Assembly (NCBI GenBank): GCA_964355775.1
Contig: CAYHEP010000006.1
Location: 1 to 30,077, forward strand
Source of the DNA: JBBTSB01 sp964355775
GTDB taxonomy: Bacteria > Patescibacteriota > Minisyncoccia > 2-02-FULL-40-12 > IGHO2-01-FULL-4-A
Direction of reading: 5' to 3'
DNA length: 30,077 nucleotides
The notes beneath the pieces are model-generated. The model searched no databases. It was not told the origin of the DNA and was given only the letters and a program-made list of their open reading frames with translations. Positions within the stretch are counted from its first letter, which is position 1. Each line of letters begins with the position of its first letter. The translations under genes were made by a program, and so were the position numbers. Below, piece by piece: positions 30,073-30,077 of this stretch.

Positions 30073-30077
30073 GTGAG

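Overview
The window looks like a chromosomal segment of a Patescibacteria (Candidate Phyla Radiation) bacterium, probably Parcubacteria/Paceibacteria-like. This is inferred from gene content and style, not from a database hit. The signs are: a trigger factor without its PPIase domain, very short proteins, abundant Pro/Thr repeat surface proteins, a sortase paired with a DUF11 protein, a PilB-type ATPase, many four-base ATGA gene overlaps, and promoters whose -10 box lies 6-10 nt from the start codon with almost no Shine-Dalgarno sequence. TGA acts as stop throughout, so the standard bacterial code (11) applies.

Layout. 1-1157 is a partial Wzx-like flippase. 1280-5053 is a type IIG restriction-modification / ImmA-IrrE metallopeptidase / two-TM protein cassette, attached directly to the end of the rpmH-rnpA-yidD-yidC-jag operon (5061-6775, minus). 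6776-9720 is the replication-origin neighbourhood: divergent rpmH and dnaA promoters, dnaA, a DnaA-box and AT-rich gap, dnaN and a DUF721/DciA-like gene. 9695-11776 is a class A PBP and 11872-12933 is tyrS. 12930-16276 (minus) holds ruvB, a small membrane protein, a PH-domain protein, a Pro/Thr-rich exported protein, a truncated yebC, ruvC and an acidic micro-protein. 16270-16482 holds a plus-strand promoter and a strongly folded ncRNA (possibly 6S RNA). 16482-18155 is pilB. 18224-22519 is nusA, trigger factor, doxX, a dsbA-like gene and a cysteine desulfurase. 22506-24555 carries hypothetical genes. 24566-28205 is tRNA-Lys, a sortase and a DUF11 surface protein. 28323-30077 is a GC-rich exported protein, tRNA-Arg and a 3D-domain protein with a hairpin/terminator leader.

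The most unusual content is repetitive. Four copies (E1-E4) of a 73-76 bp element with conserved 11-bp inverted ends (CCCGTTAGAAG / CTTCTAACGGG) lie between genes, and the start codon of the next gene follows the element end directly in every case. The stem extends with compensatory changes. In three copies the left arm can pair either with an internal copy of CTAACGGG or with the far arm next to the AUG, an arrangement that resembles a translational switch. Several genes touching the elements look broken or rebuilt: TyrRS lacks its N-terminus, YebC is cut to 79 residues, and the DsbA-like protein is circularly permuted. The cysteine desulfurase downstream of E4 also carries two unrelated palindromes inserted in frame.
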